Shown here piece by piece: positions 22,848 to 34,143 of a stretch of DNA of 64,000 nucleotides. Source of the DNA: Plumapathes pennacea. Lineage: Eukaryota > Cnidaria > Anthozoa > Antipatharia > Myriopathidae. Position 1 is the stretch's first letter; the number at the start of each line of letters is the position of its first letter. The translations under genes and the position numbers were made by a program. Below the pieces are notes generated by a model. That model ran no database searches, was not told the DNA's origin, and saw only the letters and a program-made list of their open reading frames with translations. The stretch lies in the NCBI GenBank assembly GCA_964036295.1, contig OZ038462.1, forward strand, positions 37,361,680 through 37,425,679, read 5' to 3'.

Positions 22848-23342
22848 GTGTCTATAAAACGAAATTAAGACCTATAAAACGAAGACCTATAAAACAGGAA
22901 AATTGTTATTTCCAAAGCCAGAACGCTTTCTAGTTTAACGATTAGACACTCAAGTACAATAAAGCTTAAAATAATTGTACGGAGCTGCTCAAAACATCAA
23001 TACGTGCCGGTGCCCGGAAATCGTCACCCATGTGTGACGGCGTTAGTCTTCCACTCTACAACTTTTTCAGTCTCGCCTCACACTTGTGTAGTTGACTTGG
23101 ACTTGACGGAGTATGCATAAAAGATTTAGGCACTGTACTACAGAGAGTGAAATAGAAGTTGCTTTGCAAAAATTAGGCAAACTCTTCCAATAGATTATGT
23201 GAAAATGTTCCAGTTCCAGGGGTGAGATAAACAAAGCGGCAAAATTTATAGAACGTATTTCGTTCTCTCCCCTCCCCCTCCCCACCATTTCTTTTGGTCT
23301 TCGTTTTATAGCAGTCTTAGTTTTATAGGTCTTAGTTTATCT
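22848..23342. repeat. inverted-repeat element with CTATAAAACGAAGAC ends
   Basis: The left end has three copies of (AC)CTATAAAACGAAG-type units (22851-22900). The right end (about 23294-23342) has three in reverse complement. About 490 bp, no coding capacity. It looks like a MITE whose ends are short direct-repeat clusters, possible transposase-binding sites. Confidence 0.6.
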
Positions 23343-23673
23343 AAACTTGCGTACGAAGGATGTGTCAACAAAAATTACGCCAGCGAAGATTGCACAAGCA
23401 AAAACTTGCGTTAAATCAAACGAAACCTGGGTCTTTAGTTTTATTATTCCTTATCTTTTCGCGTTTACTGCTTGGTCTCGGAGAAGCACCTCGTGGATCC
23501 ACAGATTTTGATATGACCCCTTGTAAAAAGGATAAATTGGTGTCAGTTTGAGTGTTGACTTGTTTGCATGGAAGAACTAAAAATGATCAAACCCTGTAAA
23601 ACTAACTGATCATGGCTATATAATTCTTCATTTCCATTTTCTATGCACCAAACAGACAAACATTGAAGTTAAG

Positions 23674-26600
23674 ATGGCGGCTGAACCCCTGCAGCTCCAA
23701 GGGTTTTTAGGTGTGTATTTCACAAATACAACGCACACAAACGTGTGCATGGTGGGCAACCTGCATAAGTAGATATTGTTCCCAATTACCTTTTTCCTAT
23801 TTTTAATGCTTCTGCACAACATCACCAGGTCATCAGAGCGAATTCAAAGACACCCCCGGCCCCAGCTTAGCTGGCTTACAGGCCGAAGTGCAGGTAAATG
23901 TTTTTATTCATGAGGTAGATCACTAGTGATTGGCCAGAAAGTGCAAGGTTACTCTATACGATGGATGGTTTTACAAGCGTTTCTATATGTGTGACATATG
24001 AGCTGCTAAACCTGGAACCCGCGTGATCGTGTAGCCATTTACGCGCGGTGTAAATACTTGGCATGATGATTAATTGTGTGTTTACTGAAATTCATTGCAG
24101 GGCCTAAGCAGTAAAATCAAAGAACTTACTGGTGCTTTGGCAGAGGTCCTGCAACTGCTGGGACATAACAATGCAATCAAACGCCTCTATAGGGTAACAA
24201 AAATACGTGCGATACTTTGATTTTATCCCACTAACCATATTTGCTCGTGGCCGACGAGCTTAGGATTGCACCGTGTGTCTTAATCGTCATGTTAGTTTTC
24301 TGGGTTACGAATCAGCACACGCTGATTGGTTCACATTGTCACGTGATATGGGATGACGTAAGGTGATCGCGAACAGCTTGAGATGCGGGCGATTGAATTG
24401 TATTTTCCCGGACGAAAATTGCTCGCCCGACTGAGCGAAAAACGGGCCCGACTCTGGCCATAATCCAATTTTTACGGTGAAATTTCAGCAAGACAAAGTG
24501 AGACAGAGTTTTTGTCTCGCCACAATGTGCCAGCGTGACATTTGTCTTGCTGCGTTATCGGCGAAAACACGGCCAGACTGAACGAGACACACAGAGACAT
24601 TTTTCTGCTTGAGCGTGTTATTTGTCAGGCTCGGTTATCGGCAAGAATGAACGAGACATAGCGGGATAAATTTCGCTTTTGGGGTGGATCAAATTTAATC
24701 GGTTGAAGGCTGAACGAGACGGCAGCGAGACAAATCGGTCAATCCTAAACGCTGGTTTGGACTAACACTAAGCGTGTTTGAAATTAAGCATGACTTATCT
24801 GATGTCACTAGCACAGCAATATTCTTGTTCTGTAATCTTCCTTTTCATTCAGAGTACTGAGTTGTGCAATGTACACAACCGCTTCTGCTTCTGAGACAAA
24901 AACTTGTAACATGAGTATGCATCTTCCGGTGCGGTAAGGTTTGCACGCAATGTCTGTTCACGTAAATTAACCCAATCAGTCCACACGTAAACGCAGCATA
25001 TTGTTTTAGAACAGTTTTACAATTTATTACGAAATGTTTAGAGGAACCATAGCGTGAGGAAACGAAGATTCGTGTTCTCTTGGATGACACTTTTCGTCGT
25101 GTGCACCCTGAATGAGCTTCCTGATTGGCTACATCAGGGCTGTAAAAACATCATATCACTGGCGCTAAGTAGTGGTTTTATCAACGACTTCAACGGGACA
25201 TCAGTTGCTTTAGCTTCAATTGAGTGAAAACGTTTGTTGCAACTACGATGGCAACGTTCATTTTGTTTACGTTTTCAAGCGAAAGCGAATTCGTGTGAAG
25301 TTGCTATTTTGAGTAACACGCACAGGCGTGTGGCGAGATGTTCGGTACGGCTGTGGGACTGTTGAAAAGATTGAAACCGTTCGCCATCAACACTGCCCAA
25401 GACCTGAGCAAGTGAATAGGAGTCCCAACCTTCTGTATGTACCGACCAGGATTCTTGTAAAAACCCAATGAAAAGCAATTTATCGAAAGACGTATATTTC
25501 TGTCAAGACTTCTGATCGAATGGCGAGCAGCCAAAAGTGAGGGAATTGAGCGAGAATTCTATCGTCGATGGATATGGTATGTTAGCCAATATTGTTTGAC
25601 GACTCAGACTTTCCACTGTATTTTGAACAACTATCTTAAGAGATCAATATGTAATTAAATTGCAATTATGAATCAACTCTGTTGTGTCGTTGGTTATGTG
25701 AACGCGTCGCATGTGAACTCCATTTGTTTACCAGCGATAAATAAGTCAAATGACAGGCGATAATCTCGTAGAAAAAATGAGTCCAATGACGGGCGATAAA
25801 CTCGCCAGAAACAAGCCATCCATATGTCACGGTCAGTCAAGTGTCTCGCTCGATTCTTGTTCAGTTATCGCCCATTAGTTATCGCTCATTGCTGAGCTCC
25901 GTCTTGCTCGTGTCTCGCTCAAATTTCTGGCTTGTTTTTCGCCGAAAACAGACACCAAAGCTACGATGACTGTTTAGCCGTAAACATTTGACACTGTACA
26001 TGACATATGTTGCCTCGTACATACTGTTATGACCAAGTCACTGTTGTACAGTTTTTTGTTTTTTTTTTGCCGAAAATAGATCCTTGCGTGACGAAATATC
26101 CATCCTCGTAACTCAAGAATCAATCAAAGCGGCTTTGTGAGCATATTACATGTATCATACTGCGAGCCTGTGCCGTCAAAATGCTTCGGCTTATCGTATA
26201 GTGCCTGTTGAAATGTTTCTTCAATTCGATCATGTAGCCTATGTTTTGCAATGGTAACTGTATACTAGAAATGAAAAACACACCGAAATAGCCCTAAGCA
26301 TTGAATTTGTTAGTCACAAATGGACTGAACACGCTGTGAAACAAAACCTCGAGAATATTGTAAACAACTCTCGTGTTACATTCCTCGCTTTCAATTTTAT
26401 ATTTGCAACAAAGCGCGAATACTCGAAAGCCTAATAAAAGAAACGCATTCAGTAAAAAGAAAACAGATAAGTATTGGAGCTATGGCTGGATTAGTCGTGG
26501 CCTCTGATTAGAAATAAGTGTTCGAAGTCAAACTGTCAAAAATACAGTAAATGTCGCAAGTCACGCACAAGGTCACGCATTACTCTTATGAGTGTTGTAT

Positions 26601-29600
26601 GAAAATTTATAATTTAATCAGGTTTTATTTGAGCAAAGTCTCAAAAACCAAGTTTTCTATGCTGTATAATATTTTTCTGGTGAGACTGCAACCTGGTGGG
26701 GTAAGGTATGTGCCGTGTACATTTTTGAAGTTAGGTCTGAAATAGTGTATAGAAAATCAGATATTTTGGTCTGAAATAGGTTAAGGGTTTTCAGGACCGG
26801 GCGGCACACCCACGCAAAATTATGATGAGTACCCCCCTCCCCCGGAGACTGAAAGTTTCTCTTGGAAGTCTCGCTCTTGTCCTTACTTTTAATTTTAGTT
26901 TATTCTGGTCTCGACCCAACTCACGCCACGAGCTCACTGGCAAAGCCAGTCTTGTTTTTTAAAAATTGCAGATGACCGGAACTGTGAGGGTATCACCCTT
27001 CCCCCCCCTTAGTTTTGTTTTGTTGGGGTGATCATGTGGTGATCATGCGGTGATCATGCGGGGATCAGGCGGTGATTAGGAGGAGAGAGGAGAGATAACG
27101 CGAGAAGTGTTTCATCTACTATTGATTCTTGATTAAAGACTGAATCAGAAGCTGTGACTTCATTGTGTCCCCTACAACTTCGGGATATAGTGGTGCCGTG
27201 ACCAGGATCTGCGGGGAGGAAAGAGCGACTCCAACGTGAACGAGACTTGTGCCGCAAAGAACAGACATGGGAGATACAGAGCCCGATGAATCCAACCCAG
27301 ACGCGCCGGTCATTTCTGAGGAAGAACGAGACCTGGAGAAGAAAATCAAGAAGGAAATTGACAAGCTAAGGTTCTACTTAGAAGAAGCTGAGGAGCTGTT
27401 AGAGAGTGGCGATTACAGCAAAATAAAACTTACGTGCAAGCGAACCGACGAAATTCAAGATCGCCTAAATGACCTTGTGTCAACATTACAAGAACTTAAA
27501 ATTGACCTCGGAAATTCGACGCAGAGAGCTGTCAGACAGTGGAAGAAAGACCTGAAAGAAACATACACGCCACTGTTGGAGGTAAAGGACAGACTTAGTA
27601 AGGCCCTAGATGAAAGAGAGCGGAGTATAAGGAAAGAGGCCGAGGAAGAGAAGCTGATAGCAAAGTTTGAGAAGGAAGAGCAATTTAGACGTGAGATCCA
27701 GCAGCGGGAGATAGAGCTTTGGGAGGAAAAAATGAGAGCGGAGTTGAGAGCGACAGAGAAGAGAATCGAAATGGAGAAAACCGCAAAAGCCGCCCGTACG
27801 AAGCTGCCAGAACTAAAGATAACCCCCTTCGACGGTACCTCAGCCGACTGGATCAGGTTTGAGAATATGTTTACAGCACAAATACATAACAAACCAATGT
27901 CTGACGAAGAGAAATTTGGATATCTTCTAGAGCTGGTGAAACCCAAGGTAAGAGATCGATTTGCTAATTTGAAGCCAGGCGCGACGGGATACAAAACAGT
28001 GTGGGGCAGACTCAAAACTGAGTACGGGCAGAGTAAAACAGTTATCGCCGCACACATGGAGGAGATAATAAACTTGCCAGTGATCAGAGGGTCAAACTAC
28101 GATAGATGCGCGAATTCTATGAGAAGTTGAGCAAGAATTTTGACGCACTGCAGACTCTGGGGGAGGGAGAGATGCTTAAAGGTTTTGTCTTGTCCACTCT
28201 GAACAAGCTTCCCCAGGTCAAACCCGATTTGGTGAGAACTGATGAGGGGTGGGAAGATTGGAATATGGAAAATCTAATCGTTTCCATCCAAAAATGGCTC
28301 AAACGTAACAAACCAGAAGACAACCACAAGGATCAACCGGATCCGAAGAAAAGGGAGCGACACCTGTTTAGTCAGAGGGGAGCATCGCCATCAAACCCCA
28401 GGGAAAGAGGGCCGCACTGCATATTTTGCGAACAGAAACACTGGGGGGACTCGTGTTTGACATACGACACCGTTGCGAAGCGCAGACAGTTCTTTGCGGA
28501 GAAACGGCTATGTTTCAATTGCGGCCGCGCGGGACATCGGGAGAACAAATGCCGCGGCAGGGGTTGTTACAAGTGCAAGAGCAAACACCACACCAGCCTA
28601 TGCGACAAACCACAAGAGAGCGAAACGGGAAACCACAACGCAATGTTAAATGGCTACACGCCTTCGATCGAGGAAAAGTCACTACCCGCTATTGTACCAC
28701 TGAAGATCCAGGGAGTCACCTTCTGGGCGTACTTGGATACAGGGTCAGGGAGGAACTTTATCTCTAAAGAGGCAGTCAACAGATTAAAATTGAAACCGGT
28801 GCGACACGAGACGCGCCATATTGTAACGGTCAACGGAACAAAGAAACAGTCGATGCCGATTTTTGACGTGACCATCGACTCGGTTGACAGTCAAGCAAGT
28901 GAGAAAGTACAGATCACCGGAAGCAAACTGGCGGATTTTACAACCATCAGGAGACCCACCCTGGCAGAACTGAAGGCCAAATATCAACACGTGGAGGGAA
29001 AGCTGTTCTACAGAACCGCAAGTGAAGAGTATCCAATCCACGTCATATTAGGAGACGCGACCTACTGTAAAATCAGAACTGAACAAGTGTACAAAGGCCA
29101 ACCGGAAGATCCCATCGTCGAGGGTACCACATTTGGCTGGGTCGTCCACGGTGGAAAAGAGTACTCGGACAGCAAGTGCATGTACGTGAGGGAAATCAAC
29201 GACTACGAGAGACTGTATTCGCTTGACGTGTTGGGAGTAGAGGACCGAGGGGAGGACGATGAGTTAGACGTGTGTACGGAGTTTCAAGAGAACATCACCA
29301 GGAGAAGTGACGGCAGATATGAGGTGGGCGTGCCATGGATCCCAGGCGCCGAGCTCTCAAACACAAATCAGGAGCCAAGCAGAAGACGCCTTTACAACGT
29401 TGAACGGAAACTGAATAGAAACGACGAGCTAAGAGAGGAGTATGAGAAGATAGTGCGCGAGCAGCTCGACCAGGGCATCATCGAAAAAGCACCAGAGGAG
29501 CCCACAGGTGACCGCGTTTTATATGCCCCACAAACCTGTAGTGAGAGAGAGCGCAGCGACAACCAAGGTGAGAATGGTGTTTGATGCGAGTGCGAAGCCA

Positions 29601-32600
29601 CACCCGCTTGCTAACAGTGTGAATGAATGTATGCATACCGGCCCGCCGCTACAACCGCTACTGTGGGATGTCATGGTGAGGGCGCGGATGTCCACCCACT
29701 TACTACTTGCAGATCTTCAAAAGGCCTTCTTACAGATCGCCATCAAGGAGCAGGACAGGGATGCGTTTCGATTCCTATTCAATGTCAATGACAAGGAAGA
29801 ACACTTACGCTTCGCTCGAGTACCCTTCGGAGCAGAAGCAAGCCCGTTCATGCTGGGAGCCACACTACGACATCACTTCAATCAACAGCCACCAGAGCTT
29901 GAAGACACTGTCCAAGCGCTAAGGGAAAACACGTATGTAGATAACCTCATGAAAACCGGAAGTGACGTTGCGGAACTGAAGAGGTTCAAACAGGAAGCGA
30001 CTGAGGTCCTCGAAAGTGCGAGGTTTCCAGTGCATAAGTGGGAGTCCAACGTTCCAGAGTTAGACAGTGAGGCCAATCCTAGCAAGATACTCGGACACGT
30101 GTGGGACAAAAGAAAGGATACGCTGGAGATTCAAGCGCAGACAAACGAGGACAAGCCAGTGACAAAACGATCAATACTCAGTCAACTCAGCAGTGTCTAT
30201 GATCCGCTCGGCGTAATCTCACCGACCATGGTAGAGGGAAAGCGCATTTACAGAGAGGCGTGCGAGGAGAAAGTAGGCTGGAATACCGAAGTGAGCAGTA
30301 CTGTAACGAGAGATTGGCTGAAGTGGAGCAGTCAGCTTAGGAACGTCAGAGTGCCGAGGAGCATAGCCAGAAATATCAGCAAGATGAAGGGTGTGCAACT
30401 CCATGTTTTCGCAGACGCTAGTAACACAGCGTGTTCAGCTGCGACCATTGCTGTAGTCGAACACTCGACAGGTGTTGTGAAGGGGTTGCTGACGTCTAAG
30501 TCTAGAATTTCGAAACGTAACACATCAATAGCAAGACTAGAGCTGGTGGGCGGGCAGATGGCAGCAAACATGGCAAAGAACCTGCTAGCAGCGCTGAGAC
30601 GGTGGCCCATCACTTCTGTGAACGTGTGGATGGACAGCATGGTAGCGCTATACTGGATCTGCAGCCCAGGAAAAGCATGGAAGGTGTTTGTGTCAAACCG
30701 AGTAAGGAAGATTGCTGAAATCACACAAGAGACAGGGATCAAGTGGAAGTATTGTCCCACGGATAAGAATTTAGCAGACTTGGGAAGCCGCGGCGCTTCA
30801 CTGGAGAAGATGCAGAGAGGAGAGTGGTTTGAAGGACCAGAGTGGTTGCTGAATAAGGATGAGTGGCCAGAACAACCGAAACTGGAGAAGACCAAGAGCG
30901 TTAGCGAAGAGCACAAACCGGTAAAAGAGGAGGCGCTGTACTCAGTAAAGAAAGAGCCTGACGAGTGGGACGCACTTCTGGATAGAAGCAAACTCTGGAG
31001 AACCCTCCGAGTGACCGCGTGGGTTCTAAGGTTCATGCATAATACACTGGCCAAGAAATGCAAAGCAAAGAAGAGAACTGGACCGCTGACGACGGAGGAG
31101 ATAGGAAGTGCAAGAGACCATTGGTTAAGGAAAGTGCAAGCGGACGTGGAGTCAGATCTAGAGACCCCAGGTTGGAAGCTAGTGACAGAGGAAGGCACCG
31201 GCATCCTCAAGTGTAAAGGGAGAATCCCTGGTTACCAGCCAACATACATCGAAGGGGGAGTATTTGCCGACAAGCTGATACGTCATGTCCATGAAGACAT
31301 AAAACACCTAGGCGTCGCTAACACAATGGCAGCGGTGAGAGAGGAGTGGTGGATACCACAGCTGAGATCGAAGGTGAAGAAGGTAACCAATAGCTGTTAC
31401 TTGTGCAAGGCATTCAACACCCAACCGTACGGACCAGCGGCAACAGCTGCGCTACCTTCGTTTCGCACCGAATGTGGGAGACCGTTCGAGACTACAGGGG
31501 TCGACTTCGCCGGACCCCTCAGTTACAAGATTTCCAAGAAAGAGCAAGGCAAGTGCTACATTGTGATATTTACTTGTGCGACGTCAAGAGCAGTACACTT
31601 GGAGGTGACAAAGTCGCAAACAGCAGAGGAGTTTCAGGGAAAGCTCAATGCGTTCATCACGAGGCGCACCAGACCAGAACGCATCGTATCAGACAACGCT
31701 GCAGTCTTCAAAACCACGGCAACCTGGATCAAGAAGATACGGAAGAGCGAGGCGTTGCAAGACTACCTGGCCAGACAACGAATAAGGTGGCAGTTCAACC
31801 TTGCAAGGTCACCATGGTGGGGAGGACTGTACGAAAGACTAATCAAGGAAGTCAAGAAAACTTTGTACAAGACAATGGGGAGAACGAGTCTGAAGTATGA
31901 TCAAGTAGAAGCTGTAGTGATGGACATCGAGCGGCATCTGAATAATCGTCCCCTAACGTACGTGGAAAGCGAGCCAGGAGAGGAGCAAGTGTTGACGCCC
32001 AACGTAGTCATGTGGGGTCAGGGTGCGCATGCCATAGAAGATATCGAGTTGGACGGAGATGAAGTTACCAAGCTGCATGCGCGACTGATGGAGAAAAGGC
32101 AGCACGTATGGCAGAGGTGGAGGAAAGAATACGTCCACAGCCTGATGGAGAGTCACCGTATCAAGAGAGGCGACAACAATTACCCAGATGTTGGAGAAGT
32201 CGTGCTAGTCGTCGGGGATGAGAAGAACTGAGGAGAATGGAAGAAAGGGCGTGTCTTGAGACACATCAGAGGAAGAGATGGTGTGGTGAGGGGAGTCATA
32301 CTCCTACACAAGGGTCACCATATCGAGAGACCACTATCTCTTGTGTGTTCACTGGAGATCAAGGGAGCTGTAGTTGCTGATAACATACCAACAGCGGAGG
32401 TGCAGGAGTTGAGACGGAGCAACAGACGTGCAGCACAAGACGCAAGACAGAAGGTTCAGCTGATACTACAGAAGGAAGACAAGTGAGGGCGGATGTTGCA
32501 TGATGACAACAATAGTGGGGCTAATTGAAGAGCAAAGGAGTCACAATACTGCGTACACGAACTGTGTAGTTTTTGTTAGTTTAAGGAACACTGAAAATTG

Positions 32601-33781
32601 AACTTTCGAGAAAGACGTTATTGTTAGTAAAATTAAATAACTTTAATTTTAGGGGAGTGTGACCGGAACTGTGAGGGTATCACCCTTCCCCCCCTTAGTT
32701 TTGTTTTGTTGGGGTGATCATGTGGTGATCATGCGGTGATCATGCGGGGATCAGGCGGTGATTAGGAGGAGAGAGGAGAGATAACGCGAGAAGTGTTTCA
32801 TCTACTATTGATTCTTGATTAAAGACTGAATCAGAAGCTGTGACTTCATTGTGTCCCCTACAACTTCGGGATAATAAGATAATCTTGTATTTTTAGGTAA
32901 AAAAGCGACTTTATTTTCGAAAGATGATAAAAATTAGATTAACCCATATATTATTTGCACAACTCCCAGGAAAACAAAAGCAATAACTGCAAAATGGAAA
33001 ATCTGGGGGCGTCTTTGAATTCGCCATTAATGCCGCTTCCCAAGATGCCGGCCACTCCAAGTGCCGCCGAGCACGATAATGTCCACAGTACGAATTAAAA
33101 ATCTGCTGGCTCTTTTATGACGACACCAACACATTTGAACTGAGTATGGCAGCCTTTAACTAACAATTTTCTTGAAACTCAATGTATATTCAGTTACGAT
33201 GAAAGCAGCTGCAGCTGTTGGTAATTGTATATTTTCATATGTTGTTAGCTCCACAGGCATCCCCACAGATCCCCACATCACTGCTGGACTGCACTGCTCC
33301 AGTTGGGGACTCCGAATATGGGGTTCGTTTGCCAAGGCCCCTCTTAGATGCACTAAAAGCCTCGTCCAGCAATAGAACAAAGCTGGCGATGAAATTGCTG
33401 AACAAGGTTTTTAGTCCAGCGGTTTTAGCCCGGTCCACTGTGTATGGGTCCAAGCAGTCCAAAGGCGACGCTGCCCTGGACAAGAGGAAACTTGCTGCCC
33501 TTAAAGGTAAGTTTTACATATATTGGGGGACAAAGGAGTGGGGTGTAATGTACAACCTTTTTCTTTGAGCATACAAGAGCAGTGACCCACTTTCGCCTCC
33601 TAAAATTGGGATTGTAAACATTTCAAGCTGTGTATTCCAGTATTTTCCTGTAGCCAAGAACGAGCGTGAAAATCAGGAGTGGCAAAGAATCTGCAAAAGC
33701 CTAAACACCAAATGCCGGGGAATCCGGCATGGCCAGTATGGGGGAAAGCAGCGCCGCCGGAACGACGATGTAGATGAGTAA
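23674..33781 (+). CDS. BEN-domain protein with N-terminal coiled coil (spliced, six exons)
   Basis: Exons 23674-23710, 23829-23893, 24101-24193, 32970-33087, 33249-33506 and 33654-33781; all junctions are GT...AG with matching phases, giving about 232 residues. The start is AAGATGGCGG, a strong Kozak context. Residues about 28-62 ([20 protein letters not shown]...) form heptads of a coiled coil. Residues about 125-225 carry a BEN domain: [33 protein letters not shown], then [13 protein letters not shown] proteins with this layout (BEND6, insensitive) bind DNA and act as nuclear repressors or corepressors. AATAAA at 33810-33815 follows the stop. Intron 3 is 8.8 kb because BEL-2 inserted in it. 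Exons are unbroken, so the gene may still work. Exact orthology is not known. Confidence 0.75.
26755..26850 (+). repeat. dispersed repeat R2, copy 1
   Basis: AGGxTAAGGGxTTxxxAG followed by CCGGGCGG and GAGTACCCCCCTCCCCC. It shares order and motifs with about 51890-51980. Confidence 0.5.
26855..26950 (-). repeat. dispersed repeat R1, copy 2
   Basis: Reverse-complement match to the repeat at 15170-15285 over about 95 bp. Confidence 0.6.
26973..27187 (+). repeat. 5' LTR of BEL-2
   Basis: 215 bp beginning TGACCGG. It contains three tandem GGTGATCATG(C/T)G units near 27026-27060. Confidence 0.88.
27191..27208 (+). promoter_or_regulatory. primer-binding site, tRNA-His type
   Basis: TGGTGCCGTGAC followed by CAGGAT matches the complement of animal tRNA-His at 16 of 18 positions, three bases after the LTR. 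Confidence 0.65.
27267..28130 (+). pseudogene. BEL-2 gag N-terminal part
   Basis: From the ATG at 27267 ([10 protein letters not shown]). Residues about 15-180 are strongly charged and helical, with long coiled-coil stretches. The BEL gag core begins at [20 protein letters not shown] (about 27812). The frame ends at 28130 because of a one-base shift near 28106; the reading continues in the next frame. Gag would form the particle. Confidence 0.85.
28106..29584 (+). pseudogene. BEL-2 gag end, zinc knuckles, protease, start of RT
   Basis: After the shift the gag core continues ([16 protein letters not shown]), followed by three cysteine motifs ([40 protein letters not shown]; about 28419-28605). 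A protease has [11 protein letters not shown] (about 28730), then the [10 protein letters not shown] region, and the RT begins. The frame is lost at a T-run near 29518, where one base is missing relative to the following frame. Confidence 0.85.
29508..32486 (+). pseudogene. BEL-2 pol: RT, RNase H, integrase, one premature TGA
   Basis: RT has [36 protein letters not shown] and the catalytic YVDNLM (Asn in place of the second Asp, near 29934). RNase H is marked by [12 protein letters not shown] (about 30408). The integrase has a zinc-finger part near 31380-31410, [10 protein letters not shown] (about 31500), [10 protein letters not shown] (about 31685) and [15 protein letters not shown] with its Glu (about 31815). 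The TGA at 32229-32231 interrupts the same frame before its C-terminal tail ([14 protein letters not shown]...), which runs to a natural stop at 32486. A tail without this TGA would be expected in an active copy. Confidence 0.9.
32660..32873 (+). repeat. 3' LTR of BEL-2
   Basis: 214 bp, preceded by AGGGGAGTG. Confidence 0.9.
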
Positions 33782-33809
33782 ACGGGAGAGCTTTTAAGCA
33801 CCCCGGTTG

Positions 33810-33815
33810 AATAAA
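33810..33815 (+). terminator. polyadenylation signal of the BEN gene
   Basis: AATAAA 29 bases after the stop codon. Confidence 0.65.
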
Positions 33816-34143
33816 ACTCAAACGCCTAATGGAAATAAACTTATTTCTGTTGTTATTAATGCCTAAGTCCCTGGCGTTAGTGTTTTATGCAACGGAGAGG
33901 ACAACGGCAACTTGTATATTGCACTTTGGTGATTCGTTTTTAGCCACCACTTTTTAAATAAACAAAATCTCTTTTTGTTCCACAATTTTGTATGTCGCCT
34001 ATTTGTTACATGTAAAAGACCAAAACCCGTGTATATTAATTGCCTGCATTTAATGAGGTACTAGCACTTATGATTTATATGTTCGTGCGCAGTATAGCGG
34101 GTGGCCGGCAACTTAATTAACTCATAACAACAATGATAGCCAG

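Larger units (their letters stand above)
24221..26972. other. left part of BEN-gene intron 3, repeats only
   Basis: No exon seen. A degenerate tandem stretch near 24440-24720 repeats GTTATCGGC and GAACGAGACA motifs, and related GTTATCGCC/GTCTCGCTC motifs reappear, largely in the opposite sense, near 25740-25960. R2 (about 26755-26850) and R1 (26855-26950) repeats precede the BEL-2 LTR. Confidence 0.45.
26973..32873 (+). mobile_element. BEL/Pao LTR retrotransposon, very young (BEL-2)
   Basis: LTRs 26973-27187 and 32660-32873 are identical apart from one C in a C-run. tRNA-His-type primer site, gag, pol and a purine tract (32651-32659) are all present. The flanks (GCAGA and ATAAG) do not give a clean target duplication. 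Three small lesions break the coding region: one-base shifts near 28106 and 29520, and a TGA at 32229. It sits in intron 3 of the BEN gene, sense orientation, ending 96 bp before exon 4. Confidence 0.93.

Noticed and set aside
23360..23551. 63-codon ORF upstream of the BEN gene
   Set aside because: No homologous motif, hydrophobic middle by composition only; it lies between a MITE and the gene start.
26973..32873. Clean target duplication for BEL-2
   Set aside because: The adjacent five bases (GCAGA and ATAAG) do not match, so none is claimed.
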